DNA of 64,000 nt from Diplonema japonicum (GCA_964019335.1 OZ025730.1:62001-126000), one strand, 5' to 3'; shown: positions 32,336 through 44,021, counted from the stretch's first letter. The notes: generated by a model not told the origin, from the sequence alone. Program-made: numbers and translations.

Positions 32336-33958
32336 TCAATAAATCGCCAGAACTGCTGAAGAAGGCAATCCCTTCAACACCTCATCATTCTTCACCTCAA
32401 CCCCTGTCGAACCCACAAGGATCCTTCGATAGCTCGGAAGCCGCAACTGAAGCGATACCACCAAAGACGAGTAAGGCGAAGGCTGAGTCAGGTAATGGGT
32501 ATAACTAACAGTTTTGGAAGGGATGTAAGAAACTATGTTAACCAAGGGGTTCGTGGAGAAGGTTATCATAGGTGGGAGAGAAGCCGCAGAAGACACACGA
32601 GAGGGTGCAAATGGTGGTTCAAAAGTCCCAGCCTCCCAACTCTCCAACTTAAACAACCGTAATAGATAGGACTCGAGGGCCTTGCCTTTAAGAAGCAAGG
32701 GAACGGATCCTTCCACCAACCGTCCGTCTTTGCAGAAAACGATGTCAGAGCAGGAGATCTCATGCTCGGTTTCTTGTTGAGATGTTTCATCGAACAGATT
32801 CTCAGAAGCGAAGCCAACGCTCTCCTCAACAACGTAGCTATTTCTTTTAACAATGTCGTCCCAAATCACAGAGAACTTGCTCGCGAACCCCAGACAGTAC
32901 ACCACACCTTCTTGTAGAAAATCTTCAGCCCGTTCAGTTGGGATGTATACCTGCCCGGTATCGTTTAAAAGCGAGAATTCTAACCCGTCGGGCTTCTCTG
33001 CGTTAAAACCCTTCACCGCTTTTTTCGTCAGGTCCGACACGGTCATTTCAGGTGAAATTTGAAACATTTTTGAACACGTGTAAAACGCAACAACGACGGT
33101 GAGGGGTCGGATGGTAACCTCAGTTTGATTCGAGAATATAATACGAGTTGGTGAAATTCCCCATCGAGCTGCGAGCAATGCTGGGAGACAGTCTTCTTTT
33201 GTGTTCTTGTTGAAATGTTCGGGCCATTTGTCTGAAGATCCGATGGGTGTGACTTCCAGAATTGGTTCACCAAGAACCTTCATTTTGAGTTCGGAACCGT
33301 CGTCGATTGCCTCAAACGTGAGGGCAACATCGTTTCCTTCAGAGTTTTCAAATTTGACTTGCACACCCTCCATTTGAAGATCTGTCAGAATCTTCTCTCT
33401 GTTGCTGTGGTGCGTTTCGTTGTGGGATATTTCTATTGTGGTGTTTTTGTCGCCTGATGTTATTTTGACCGTTTTCGTGCTGTTTTTTTTGATCGTTTTT
33501 TCCGATTCGATGTCGTGGAGCTGGGCGTAGCCTTCATCATTTCTTGTAAGAATTCCGTAAGTAATCACGCCTTTCGTTTCGTCAACCAGTTTCAATGTTT
33601 TTATCAGATCTGTTTGGGAAAATACTGTGCCGTCTGCGATCGCCTCGTAGGCTAGTTTTACGTATATTCGCGTGCTTTCTGGGAGCATGACGGGTTTTTT
33701 CAGTTCCTTCACCTCTCCCGGGAGGATCTTCACCTCCTTGTTGTTCACCCGTACCGTCTTGGCCTTGTGTATTTTCACGATTTTGTGTCCCTCCACCCCT
33801 CCTGTTCCCAGATCCTTCCCGTCGATGCCTTTCAGCGCCATGTGTTTGCTGCCCCCAGAGTTTCCCTGCGTACCCACTTTGCTCCAATCCACATTTTTTC
33901 CATACTCCCCGTTTTCATAAACTACTCTAGAGTCGCGGGCTTCTACTATCGTAGGCAT
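32336..33958 (-). CDS. Unrecognised 540-residue protein
   Basis: One continuous frame starts at MPTIVEARDSRVVYENG after an A-rich leader. The composition is normal for a globular protein with many beta-prone, Lys/Glu-rich segments and no transmembrane helices. Residues about 60-130 (VRVNNKEVKILPGEVKEL, RIYVKLAYEAIADGTVFS) and about 190-240 look like two related beta units with AYEAIADGT and TFEAIDDGS in common, hinting at an internal duplication. Residues 270-370 (PLTVVVAFYTCSKMFQIS, FLQEGVVYCLGF) could be a ubiquitin-like or RA-like fold. None of this is diagnostic. The gene is intact, and a cytoplasmic scaffold is only a guess. Confidence 0.65.
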   Translation of the reverse strand: MPTIVEARDSRVVYENGEYGKNVDWSKVGTQGNSGGSKHMALKGIDGKDLGTGGVEGHKIVKIHKAKTVRVNNKEVKILPGEVKELKKPVMLPESTRIYVKLAYEAIADGTVFSQTDLIKTLKLVDETKGVITYGILTRNDEGYAQLHDIESEKTIKKNSTKTVKITSGDKNTTIEISHNETHHSNREKILTDLQMEGVQVKFENSEGNDVALTFEAIDDGSELKMKVLGEPILEVTPIGSSDKWPEHFNKNTKEDCLPALLAARWGISPTRIIFSNQTEVTIRPLTVVVAFYTCSKMFQISPEMTVSDLTKKAVKGFNAEKPDGLEFSLLNDTGQVYIPTERAEDFLQEGVVYCLGFASKFSVIWDDIVKRNSYVVEESVGFASENLFDETSQQETEHEISCSDIVFCKDGRLVEGSVPLLLKGKALESYLLRLFKLESWEAGTFEPPFAPSRVSSAASLPPMITFSTNPLVNIVSYIPSKTVSYTHYLTQPSPYSSLVVSLQLRLPSYRRILVGSTGVEVKNDEVLKGLPSSAVLAIY

Positions 33959-34365
33959 TTTATTTTCGTTTTTTTTTCTTCTTTTTTTCTTTTTTTTTTT
34001 TTTTTATCCCTATTGATTATTCGTTTTGGAAAGAGGAGGAGAAAAAAAAAGAAGAAGAAAAGGGAGAGATCAAGAGAGAGAGAGAGAGAGAAAAGAAGTG
34101 CTACAAAAAAAGAAAAAAAACAAAAAGGTGGGGAGGAATATGCACACTCGAAAGAGTGGCTTGGAAAAGAAGAAGAAGGGCAAAGGCTGTAGTAGAACAA
34201 AAAGCGGCATCTCACAATTGCAAAAGAAAAAATAATTCTTTATGACTATATGTCTTTGTTGTTCGCACGAGCAAAAAAGGTTTTTTAAAAAGCTGCGAAA
34301 ATTTTTTGCTCGGCACAAGTTGCATATAGTTATAAAATCATTTTTTGAAAGATAAATATTTGTAA

Positions 34366-34415
<50 letters not shown>

Positions 34416-34987
34416 ATGGCATACAAAAGAAAAAGAAAATAAGATTTCTTTTTTTTTTTTTGTATTCTCCTCAAGGTCAAACGGGGGTAAGGGGAAAAAA
34501 AAAAAAAAAAAAAAAAAAAGGCTGTAAAACCTCAGGGAAAAAGAAAAATCGACTTTTTAAGTCAAACAGCGCTCAGTACGACCACCACAGTCATATAAGT
34601 ACATGGGGTGGGGGTGTTCATAGTCAAAAGACACATTGCTGCGCCGGCCACCTCTCAGACACACCGTGCCTGTTGGGTCTGTTTGTGCCTGTGTAACAGT
34701 TGCTCCGCCGCTTGGTAGTGCAATAGATGATGACAGACGGCCGAGGGTTTTTTTGCCTTATTCTTGTCTCTCCGGCTAGCACCGTCACCCTGGCACAGAC
34801 CTCCCTAAAGTGACTCGCTTAAGGGGAGGTATAGTTACCTAAACGGCCAAAAAGTCTTGCTGCCCCCCCCCCCAAAAAAAAAAGAAAGAAAAATTAAGCT
34901 ACAGGCTGGGTAATAATGGGAGGAAGGTACGGGCTCTGTGAGGCACGGAGAGGCCTGAGCTCGGGGAGGGCGGAATGGGTTAGCTGT
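33959..34987. other. Intergenic with family C repeat and about 400 bases of unexplained sequence
   Basis: Runs of purines are followed by the family C hairpin repeat (34231-34345). From 34550 to 34880 the sequence is of ordinary complexity (CCGGCCACCTCTCAGACAC, GACTCGCTTAAGGGGAGG) but shows no frame or known RNA consensus; I could not classify it. Confidence 0.5.
34231..34345. repeat. Short dispersed hairpin repeat, family C
   Basis: It contains CTTTGTTGTTCGCACGAGCA, the pairing arms GAGCAAAAAA and TTTTTTGCTC, and CGGCACAAGTTGCATATAG. The same order occurs at 36620-36715 and, diverged, at 23841 and 44497. Confidence 0.7.
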
Positions 34988-35792
34988 TCAAATAATCTAA
35001 AAAAAAATTTTTTTTTTTACATACAGGCAAATTCAGCGTCCTTTCAACAGGCTGGCGGCACGGCGCAGGATGGAGCACAGGGAGAGCAGCCTTCGATGTC
35101 GAACAAGGCACGGCATTCAAAGTACTCTTGCCCCGAGGGGTGTTGATGAGCGCTGGCAAAACACCAACAGCCGCCGGCGTTGCCGTCCTTTCGGGCATTG
35201 AACTGCATATCAACGACAGCCTTTTAGTAAGGAATTGTTGAATATCGTGGTACTTGTCCATGAGCTGCCTGTACATAACGTCAGATGCATCAAGGTTTCG
35301 CCTCTGTTGCGCCTGTTCCTTCAGCAGAGCGTCATAGTTAGTCTTAGCGGGAACGGGGATGTTGTCGGTGGGCTCGGATCTCCTCCATGGTTGCTTGCGG
35401 TGAGTTGCTGCTTCTCTCTGTTTCACTTTCCACCAGCGCATGTCGTCTCCCGTGGCTTTCTTTCCAACAATATTGCCAATGCTGGTGGTGAGGTTGGGGA
35501 GGTTTGTGGGTTTTGGCACAGCGAGAGGTTTTCCCTGTTCGAACTTTGACTTCCGTTTTATAAGTGCGAGAAATTTTCGTTTCGCTCTGTTCACCCCCAG
35601 CGTGTGGAGGATGGTCGAACTGAAGTCTTTCACTTGTGTCACGCGAAGCTTTTCGATTTGCAACAGAACCTCATCTTCAAGAAACTTTGAATTGTCAGCT
35701 ATTTGAGACATGTACTGGCTCATGAGGGCCAGCTCCTCTCTGTTTCGAGACATAATCGCATAAGCTTCTTCGTCATCGGGATCCGGCAGCAT
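34988..35792 (-). CDS. Unrecognised helical protein with a possible 28-nt intron
   Basis: It has about 258 residues. The N-terminal 90 residues are acidic then helical (LALMSQYMSQIADNSKFLED, VLLQIEKLRVTQVKDFSSTI) and suggest a coiled coil. A basic region RAKRKFLALIKRKSK and Trp-containing DDMRWWKVKQREAATHRKQPW follow. No family is recognised. Near the 3' end CCT is followed by GTATGT, A-run, T-run and TTAG (34997-35024, 28 nt). Splicing gives PII-stop at 34988, while retention gives a 14-residue Lys/Phe tail to 34980. The intron reading agrees with the donor pattern of other genes here. Start is ATG after an A-run. Confidence 0.62.
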
Positions 35793-36619
35793 TTCGTTGT
35801 TTTTTTTTTTCCCTTTGTTTTGGGATATAGAAAAAACGGTATGTTATGAAGCATAAAAAAAAAAAGAAAAGGAGGGAGAGAAAAGAAAAAAAAAATGAGA
35901 AAGAAGAGGGGGGAGGAGGATGCAATATAAAACCCGGAAGGGTTTTTCATGAGAGAAAAAAAAAAAAAAAAGGAAAATAATGGGTGGAGAGAAAGAGAGA
36001 GAGAGAGAGAGAAGAAAAAAAAAAGAGAGAAAAACAAACTATCCCGACAGGCGTATTTTTTCCCCCTCTTTTTTTTTTCCACCCCTCCTCCCCGCCCTTG
36101 TTGTGCGCACTGGCAACTTTTGTAGAGGTCTAAAAAAACCCGGGGGGGGGGGGGGGGGAAGCTTTTTGTGATGTGTTAACCTTATAAAAGGTTGTTGCAA
36201 ACTGGGTGGTGCCAAAAAATAGATTTCTTTTTTGTAGTACTGAGGGATGTGGGACAGAACTGCAGAAAATAGTAAAAAAGCAGTGAAGGGTGTGGCAGTC
36301 TGCGAAGCCGTCGGTGTTGAACCAAGGAGGTGCTGTAAAGGCTTACGAAAAATGAAACCAGTGTGCACCCACACAGACAGTCTTTACGCAGACGCACCCC
36401 CCTTTTCTTCTTCTTCTTTCAACACTCCTAGATTTCATCTAAGAGAGTGAAAAAAAAGGGGGTAAAAGTGGATAAGGAAGACAAAAAATACAATGAGCTA
36501 AGGGGTCAGTGAGATGCTTTACCTACTTGCATTTATCTAAAAAAAAAGGGGGGGGGAGAGGGGGAAAAGCTCATAAAAAAGGCAAAAAAAAAAAAAAAAA
36601 GAAAAAGAAAGAAAGAACA

Positions 36620-36715
36620 ATCTTTATGGCTATGTCTTTGTAGTTCACACGAGCAAGATTTCTTTTTCAAAAAGCTGCAAAAGTTTTTTTGCTCAGGCAC
36701 AAGTTGCATATTAAA
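36620..36715. repeat. Short dispersed hairpin repeat, family C
   Basis: It shares TTTATGGCTATGTCTTTG, ACACGAGCAAGA, AAAAAGCTGCAAAAG and GGCACAAGTTGCATAT with 34231-34345. Confidence 0.65.
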
Positions 36716-36799
36716 CACTATTTGGCGTTAAGTGTGCAGCGTTGTGGAGGTATCTTGTGTTGTTACCCTTCATTTTTATCTGCATTCTTCGGGGTAGGT

Positions 36800-36993
36800 C
36801 GGCACGAATAAATATTTGTAACGAGGTTTCTTGTCTGCTTTGCTTTCTTTTTCGGCTGTGCTCGGACACCAGCGTGTTCTCGTGCGTCTAATACGAGTTC
36901 CATTAGGTGACTGTTGTCTTCCTCGGTCTGTCATCCCACTTCAGCTTTTTTAGACACTTGATGATGTCCTCTCCGTGTTTCACCATCAGGCTC
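36800..36993 (-). mobile_element. LINE C-terminal fragment
   Basis: After T-run, CCCCGCAG the minus strand reads SLMVKHGEDIIKCLKKLKWD and RKTTVT, matching the WLKQLRWYGGNRSTAVST block of the 22.7-kb LINE. Stops follow, so it is decayed. Confidence 0.6.
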
Positions 36994-37051
36994 CTGCGGG
37001 GAAAAAAAAAAAAAAAAAAAAAATACTAAAAAACCCCAAAAAAAAAATTCT

Positions 37052-37145
37052 AAGGTATGCCATTTTTGCGCCCACCGGCTGAGCTCAGTCCCCGTGGCTA
37101 CGGGAGTACCGGTTTCCTGTCATACCCGTGTGTGTGTAAACTTTT
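37052..37145 (-). mobile_element. LINE 3' tail
   Basis: AAGGTATGCCATTTTTGCGC with CACCGGC and AGTCCCCGT matches the end of the 8.4-kb LINE (plus-strand 8394-8450). T-run flanks it on the sense strand. Confidence 0.6.
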
Positions 37146-37163
37146 TTTTTTTTCCTTCCTTTA

Positions 37164-37290
37164 TCACCACGCTTGATGACCCTGTCTAAGAAACGGTGAG
37201 GCTCGGTTAGCGGCAGAGGGTGCTTCAAAAGACGACAGTGGGTCAGTGGCAACCGTTGCCAGTGTATCCATGGGGGAACGGACCTGCGTT

Positions 37291-37322
<32 letters not shown>

Positions 37323-40300
37323 TTCTCATACACAGAAAATGTTCTTTCTAACCACAAACCCCCTCCAGATACTCTGAAGCCTCACAGCAGCAAGGTTCGC
37401 CGACACATCATTGGTCACGCACACATCAGAAGGTATTTCCGGGAAGAGTGCGGACCACTTCTTGAACATCTTCTCCTGTTCCCCTTGGGGCAAGTAAATA
37501 TCAGTGACGTCCACCTTGGCGTCGTCAGCGAGAAGTGTTATAACAGCAGCGTGAAGCAGCTCCTTGTAGTAAATACGACCGTCGTAGGCCTGCAACAAAG
37601 GGGCAAGCCTCATAGCGGTTTGATAGTTCTTTGTGGTGAGGTTGTCCTGAGACCCCAATGGAGGCCCCACGACGCCTAAGAAAGGGAGGATGTCAGGGAT
37701 GGGTAAGAACGCCGTCCTTGCTTGATCGACTTGTTCCCACGCGTAGGCGAAATCAGCGATGTTGTCGGCGGTGATCAGCGCCGCCTCTTCCTCCGTCGCC
37801 GTCGTGAATTCTCGCAATATTATCGCAACGATGAGGTTCAACAGAATGAACATAGCGAAGACGATGAAAGACAGGAAATAAATGTAAGCCCATGCAACGG
37901 ACCCGCATGATCCAAGCTGTTCATCGCAGTAAGGTTCTTGCGCTGAACAGTCCCTCATGATACCGTCCCACGCCTCGCCGGTACACACTCGGAAGAGGAG
38001 AAGAACAGCGGAGAAGAAAGATTCAAAATTAGCATGGTGGTGTATATACGAACCTCTGGCAACTTTCCCGAATATCCGGACACCCAGAATGGCGTACAGC
38101 GAGAACAGCAACGCCAGCAACGCGGCTACATTGACCAAATGCGGGAGGGATAGGAAGAGCGTTCGAAGAAGCATACGCACACCCTTCGTCATCCTCGCGA
38201 CACGGAGCAGCCTAGCCAACCGCAACACCCTCAAGATAGATATGATCGGTGTCCACGAAACCGTTGCAGTCACAATCAACCCCAATACAGATATCACAAC
38301 AATGATAAAATCAAAACGATTCCATTTATCTGCGTAATAGTCCGCAGGACCGAACGCAACAAGCTTAAGAGCTGCTTCCAATGAAAACACGGATATGAAA
38401 ACGATGGACAGTGCGTTCAACGCCTCGTCCCATTCCTTGCTCTGCCCGGCTCTTACAAAGCATAGAGCGAATACATTCACCGCAATGCATGCGGATATCG
38501 CTATCTCGAAGTGGCGGTTTGTTACGAAAAGGTGAAGCCACAGCCTCCAAGCAGGCATTTGTTTCCCTTTTGAAAATGGTTTTGTATTGTCTGTCAACAG
38601 CCTCATTACCAAGTTGTACTCGGTTTGTTCCCATCGAAGATTGCTTTGAGAATGCCCAGCTGATTCATATTCGGCAATGAGAACACCAACAAAGAGGTTT
38701 ACAAGAAAGAACGCGCCGAGAACAATGAAGAGAATGTAGTATACAGCAACCCATGGATTGCTGTTTAACCGAGGAGCGCCGTCTGAGTTCGCATCGATAC
38801 CAACATGCATTGCTTCGATCCATCCTTCGAGCGTAGCGATTTCGAACAGGGTGACGAGGGATTTTCCCAGATTGTCGAAGTTCGAGGGGTACGATTCCCA
38901 CCGGTACCTCGGGTCTGCCGCGAGACAAGCTTCCTTAGTCATGGGGGTTTGACATGGGATAGTTTCGTTGCTCTGGCAGACTTCACCGCGAGACACATCG
39001 CCCCATTTGAACATCGAACAGGAATGGAATTTACCAAGGAAGAGCTGCATACCCATGATCCCGAAGATTATGAAGATCATCGCGGTGATAACCATGATTT
39101 GCGACAGACCTTTTATACTGTTTATCAGCGAATCGACGACAACCTTCAACCCCTTTGACTTGTTGATAAATCGAAGCGGTCTAAGCGTTCGGAACAACCT
39201 TAGCACGCTCAACTGTTTGATGCTGTCCCCGCTCAACGTCAACCCCATGTCCACAATACCGATAACAACAATACAGAAATCGAGGATATTCCACGCATCT
39301 CGTCGGAGATACGAATCCGGGTGAAGGATAAAACCGTACGCGGTGATCTTAAGCAGCGCTTCGCACAGAAAAATAATCGCCAGCACCATTCCGATCGTTT
39401 CCAATGCTGCTGGTAAATCTTCATCGGGGGCTGCTAAAGGATTGTACGCTGCAAGCGACACCGTCGATACTAAAATGAACCCCGTCACCACTATTTCAAA
39501 GTACATATTCTCCACCAATCTCCGCAATAGCCTCCGCACTATGGAGTCAGGGGGCAGGATGAACAATGCTCTGTCATTGTGGATAATCATGTCTAACCAC
39601 GAATTTGGACCCCGGTCTTCTTCAACAACCATCTCCACCACTAAGTTCGAGCTGGTGTCAAAAGCCAAATCGGAAACCAAGTCAGATTCCATATCTTCTT
39701 CGTTAACTTCTCTGCTATACTCTAGCCCGCCTAGTAACACCGCGATGAATAGGTTCAGCACGACATAGTTGCCTATCACGAACAGAGTTATGAAGTAAAG
39801 ACATGCAGCGTCATGGGTGGAACGCATCCCTCGATGCATCGCGAGGTTCCAGTCTTCTCCGGAAATGACTTGGAAAACGGATAACAACGCCCAGCCAAGC
39901 CCGTCGAAATTTTCGCGCGGCAAACCGGGGCATTTTGAATCGGGTAAATTGGGGTAGCTTGAGACTTCGAGGTTGCAATAGTGCGAGCCGAAAAGCTGCA
40001 TCCCAAGCAAGGCGTAGACAAACACAACGAGGACGAGAAGGAGGGTGAGGATCGCGACACTCTTCACGGAATTTGCAAGCGCGGCGCAGAACAACCACAA
40101 CGCGGGGAACTTCCTAGCGAGGTTGAATAAGCGAAGTAACCGCAAACTGTTCAACACCCCAACCCCGTCGTATATTATGTCAACAAGTGACGAAACCACG
40201 ATCAAAGCCTCTAGAACGCTCTGCCCGTTTCGTAAGAAAACCGTGATGGGAACCGCGGCAAGGTTTAAACAAAGCTCGACAAGATAAATCCCTGCAAATA

Positions 40301-41747
40301 TTTTACCCGAGACGTCAATCAGGCTGGTCATCTCGTCGGGCTGCCCGTAGTGCTGTATCCCGAGCATGAAACAGTTCAAAACGATGATGGACGTTATGAA
40401 CAAACTGAACTCTTTACTTGTAACGATTCTCGCTGCACGTTTCCTCCATCGGTTGCTGACAGCCGCGGACACGTTATGTTTGCTACTCTGCATGCTGTTG
40501 ATGAGTCGTTGCAACCCGATAACAGGCTTAGCAGCGCGTTCTTGTTGTTGTTCGACGTTGAGCACGAAAGCATTGTTGATGATAACAAGGCTGAGGTTGA
40601 CGATGAAGAACGAACCGAACGAGACCACCACCACGAAGAAAAAAGCGGCCATCCACTGGTTTGTATCAGCATCGAACACCGTGTACATCACCTCGGTCCA
40701 CCCCTCCATCGTTACAACAGTGAACAACGTCAGCAACGCGTACAAAATATTGTCAAATGACACCTTCCCGTTGTAAGGGTTCCCCGTCTCCATGCAAATG
40801 TACCCGTAAGGACATCGATGCCCGGTTCCCACTGTACTTGTCCCGTTTATGCATACTCGTGATATGTCGAGCATTGGTTGTATAGGGTACGATGGGATGT
40901 GTGTGCAGGTGTTGACGAGGGAGCCCTTCCATTGTTGAACGAATACAATTCCCATAATGAGAAGGAACATGAAGAATAGTAGTAGGACGTCGATGAGCTG
41001 CGGGAGGGATTGGAGGAGGGAGTTCACGATGAGCTGGACCTCCTTAACCTTCGTGACTGCTCGAAGCGGTTTGAATAACCGAAACGCGCGTAAACACGAC
41101 ACGGCAGCACTGTCGCTCGCGCTTGATAGTTCAACAACTACGCTTGCTATGCCGGTTAAAACTATTACAAAATCCAGACGGTTCCACGGGTCCTGCAAGT
41201 ACGCAGCTTCAGATGAATAAAAACCTTGACCAGCTATGCGCAGGACCATCTCGAACGTGAATAAAATAGTGAAAACAATCTCCGCGTAAAACGCTGACTG
41301 GTTCGCAGGCGAGCTGTCCGTGCGATCTGTCGGGTCTTCAATCGCAAGGAAGATACAGTTCAGTAGAATTAAAAACAGTATTATCTGGTCCGTCTGCTTG
41401 TTCTGAATGATAACGACGTTGATTTCCCTCCGCCAAGGCGAGAGCTCGATTTTGTTTCGGATCATCATGTTTAGGTACGCCATTGCCTCGTGGCGGATGG
41501 CGTCGTCCTTGACAGCGTTGTTTTTGTTCAGAGCGAGTCTTGAATGGAATGGATGGTTGAGGCTTCGCCGGCCGAAGATAGAGGGCCTCATTGGTTTCCA
41601 TTCAGGATCGTTGCACTTGCTAGTGTTCCGTGACGATCGCAAGGGGTCGTCTTCAAGACGGGCCGCCACCTCTAAGATTACCACGTTTGCATCGTCGTTG
41701 TCCATTGCGCCACCTTTCTCGTTGTCGCACACCGCACCATCTTTCAT
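37164..41747 (-). CDS. Four-domain voltage-gated cation channel (Ca-type pore)
   Basis: It has about 1511 residues. Four repeats of six membrane segments are clear, with Arg-rich S4 voltage sensors in each (for example SCLRAFRLFKPLRAV in I, LSVLRLFRTLRPLRF in III, ILRVLRLARLLRVARMTKG in IV). Pore loops carry Glu at the filter in all four: MEGW near residue 344, GEDW near 629, LEGW near 973 and GEAW near 1255. An EEEE ring is the signature of Ca2+-selective channels rather than Na+ channels. The C-terminal LQSIWRGFVVRK fits an IQ calmodulin motif. The frame appears to stop at CV-stop (37326), but this GTA-TGA is a splice donor. The intron 37284-37331 (48 nt, GTATGAG, A-run, CAG) adds 39 residues (VRSPMDTLATVATDPLS...) to TGA 37164. 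Start chosen at MKDGAVC; an upstream in-frame extension is leader. The channel likely drives Ca2+ entry at the plasma or flagellar membrane. Confidence 0.93.
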
Positions 41748-42696
41748 CTCATCGCCGTTCGATGCTTGCTTTGTCTTCTCGCATCCCCACGGTTTGCGGG
41801 AGTGGGTTGGGTTTTTTTTTTTTTTTTTTGGATTTTTTTCCCCCCACCCTCTCTCCTGTGACGGGTTGAGACAAAAAAACACAAAAAAAAGTTGGGGGGG
41901 AAAAAAAAAAGAAGAAGATAAATAAGAAGTATTATGGGAGAGAGAGAGAGAATGGGGAGGTTTCTTTTTTTTTTTATTTCTTTTTTTCTTTTTTTTCCCC
42001 TATTTTATTAAATTTTTTTGGGGGGGAGATAATGGCACACGCGTATCGTGCATTCTGTTCTGCTAGGTGTGGTTTGTCAATCCCCCTCCTGGAGTTGAAT
42101 TCTTTTTTTTTTTTGTGTCATGGATCTACAGGGAATACTTTTCTGGATGGAAAAGGGGAAAAAAAAGGAAAATTCTGGAAAATGCTCTCTTTTTTTTGGG
42201 GGGGGTGATTTTCTTAATTTTCAAAGATGCATGCATGCATGCCTTTAAAAAAAGGGGGGGGGGGAGCAATAATTCTTTTTTTTAAGGGCAAAAAGAAAGA
42301 AAGAAAGAATAAATAGGGAAAAGTGAACAAAGTTTTTTTTAAAAATAGAACAAAACACAATACCCCCCCCCCCCGCACAAACAAGGGAAATTTTTGACTA
42401 ACGTTGTGCACAACTGGCTCCGAAGCAGGTCAAAAACAAAAGAAGGAAAAGAAAAATCTTAAGTGACTTTTAGGATGGAAGGGGGGGGAAGACAAAGAGC
42501 AAGAGGAAAAGAAGAATGAGGGCAACTTAACCTGGAGTGAATACATTTCAGGTATTGCTGGAGGCGACAACTTTTCTTTTTTATTTTATTTTATTTTTTT
42601 TATTTCTATTTTTCTTTTCTTTTTTTTTTCTCTTCCCCTTCCTTTGAAAAAGCAAGGAAGGCAGAATGACGGCAAAAGAAAAAAAAAAAAAAATGA
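41748..42696. other. Intergenic, homopolymers
   Basis: Leader of the channel gene, purine and pyrimidine runs, and a short palindromic ATGCATGCATGC at 42228-42241. No gene seen. Confidence 0.55.
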
Positions 42697-43105
42697 TTAC
42701 TGTAAATCTCTTAATTCTTCCCCGATGCTCAAGGTAGAAATATATAACAAAAAAAAAAAAAGTTTAGAAGAAAAGGACACCCTCAAGACATAGGGAGGAC
42801 CGATGCCAGAAAGAATTCTCTGCATTTCAGCGAACTCGATCGGGGGGGGCCAACTGTCGATACTGGGGCTGGAAGAATCTTCCTTAAAAAAAAAAAAGAA
42901 GAAAAAAAAAAGAAAAAAGAAGAAAACGAAGGTGTTTTCTCCAGGACATTGACGAAGATCGCTTCTTTTTTTTTTCTTTTTTTTTTTTCTAAACTGAAAA
43001 TACAAAACAAAGAGAAACTCCTGACAGTGAGGCGGGGGTGCAATATATTCCGTTAGGGCTGGAGGTGTTGTTGCTTTCTGCGCGGCATGTCTTGTAAGAG
43101 GCAGA
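42697..43105 (-). CDS. Candidate exon fragments of an unresolved gene
   Basis: Between poly-T spacers, 42781-42882 reads as 34 normal residues (IDSWPPPIEFAEMQRILSG) bounded by AAG on its 5' side and GTGTCC on its 3' side. An upstream piece reads RSDLRQCPGENTF, and a downstream piece SIGEELRDLQ ends in TAA at 42697. Two frames are open through 43000-43105. The pattern resembles the tiny homopolymer introns of neighbouring genes, but I could not define a start codon or a unique splicing path. Confidence 0.3.
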
Positions 43106-43290
43106 GGCTAGATAGTGGATACTAATGTCCGGAAGAATGTTTATTTTCTTTGTTTTACAGTATTTTTTTTTGATCCCTTCTTCTATTTTTCTTTTTTTTT
43201 TTTATATTTTTTTTTTTTTATATATTTTTTTTTTTTTTTTTTTTTTACGAGTATAATAATATCTTTCCCGTGTCAAAAAAAAAGGGAGGG

Positions 43291-43316
<26 letters not shown>

Positions 43317-43321
<5 letters not shown>

Positions 43322-43432
43322 AGTTTGGCGCTCCATTTGTTTGTGCGCACGAGCGGAATTTTACCTAATAAAATAGCTCATTACGCTGCCATCAACTAGT
43401 TTTTAGTCTCGACAATAATATTGTTAAAACAA
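43317..43432. repeat. Small TIR element, family B, copy 2
   Basis: AAACTAGTTTGGCGCTCCAT to ATCAACTAGTTTTTAGTCTC; about 90% like 30153-30250 by eye. Confidence 0.75.
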
Positions 43433-43528
43433 AAAAAAAAAAAAAAAAAAAGGAATTGTAAGCCTCGATAAGAATTTCAATTTAACCATTCATATAAATG
43501 TGACACGTGGGTTTAGTGGTTAACAAAG

Positions 43529-43630
43529 AACTCATAGTAAAAGACAATCCCACTCGAGGACAGCCTCTTGTGGTGTGAGTTCCTATCTATTAATGCTCCC
43601 CTTCTGGAGCATAGCCTTCGTTCCTATTTA
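43529..43630 (-). repeat. LINE 3'-end fragment (copy 2 of a tail family)
   Basis: Near-identical to 12818-12920, including a small hairpin ATGCTCCCCTTCTGGAGCAT. Confidence 0.65.
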
Positions 43631-44021
43631 AAGAAAATTCCTGGGCAGCAAATTTTTCTGTTTTGTTACAAATAATAATTTAGTAACCGTCCCGCCACAC
43701 TACCACGAGGCTTACAGCAACGGAGGATAGAAACAGGATAAAGAAAAGTCCACCAACGGAAAAGGAAGAAAAAAAAAAAAAGATAAGAAAATGGGGAAGA
43801 AGAGAAGAAAATTCCCTTTCTTTTTCCATTTTTTTTTGTTTTTTTCTTTTTGTTTCTCCCCCCATTCTTTGGAAGGGCACTTTGCAAAAGAGAGGAGAGC
43901 GAAAATAAAAGGGAAAGAGACTAAGAAACCACGTGAATCGGCCGTTCTTTTTTTTTTTTCTTTTTTTTTTTTCTTCTCTTGTTTTAATACTTCCAACAAC
44001 AAAAAAAAAAAAAAAAAAAAG

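Larger units (their letters stand above)
35793..37163. other. Intergenic with repeats and two LINE fragments
   Basis: Homopolymer and (GA)n sequence surrounds the family C repeat (36620-36715) and LINE fragments (36800-36993, 37052-37145). About 250 bases around 36180-36440 are of normal complexity with no convincing frame. Confidence 0.5.

Noticed and set aside
34550-34880. Possible structured RNA or tRNA in an ordinary-complexity stretch
   Set aside because: I found no A/B-box pair, no cloverleaf and no snRNA Sm-site arrangement that I could defend.
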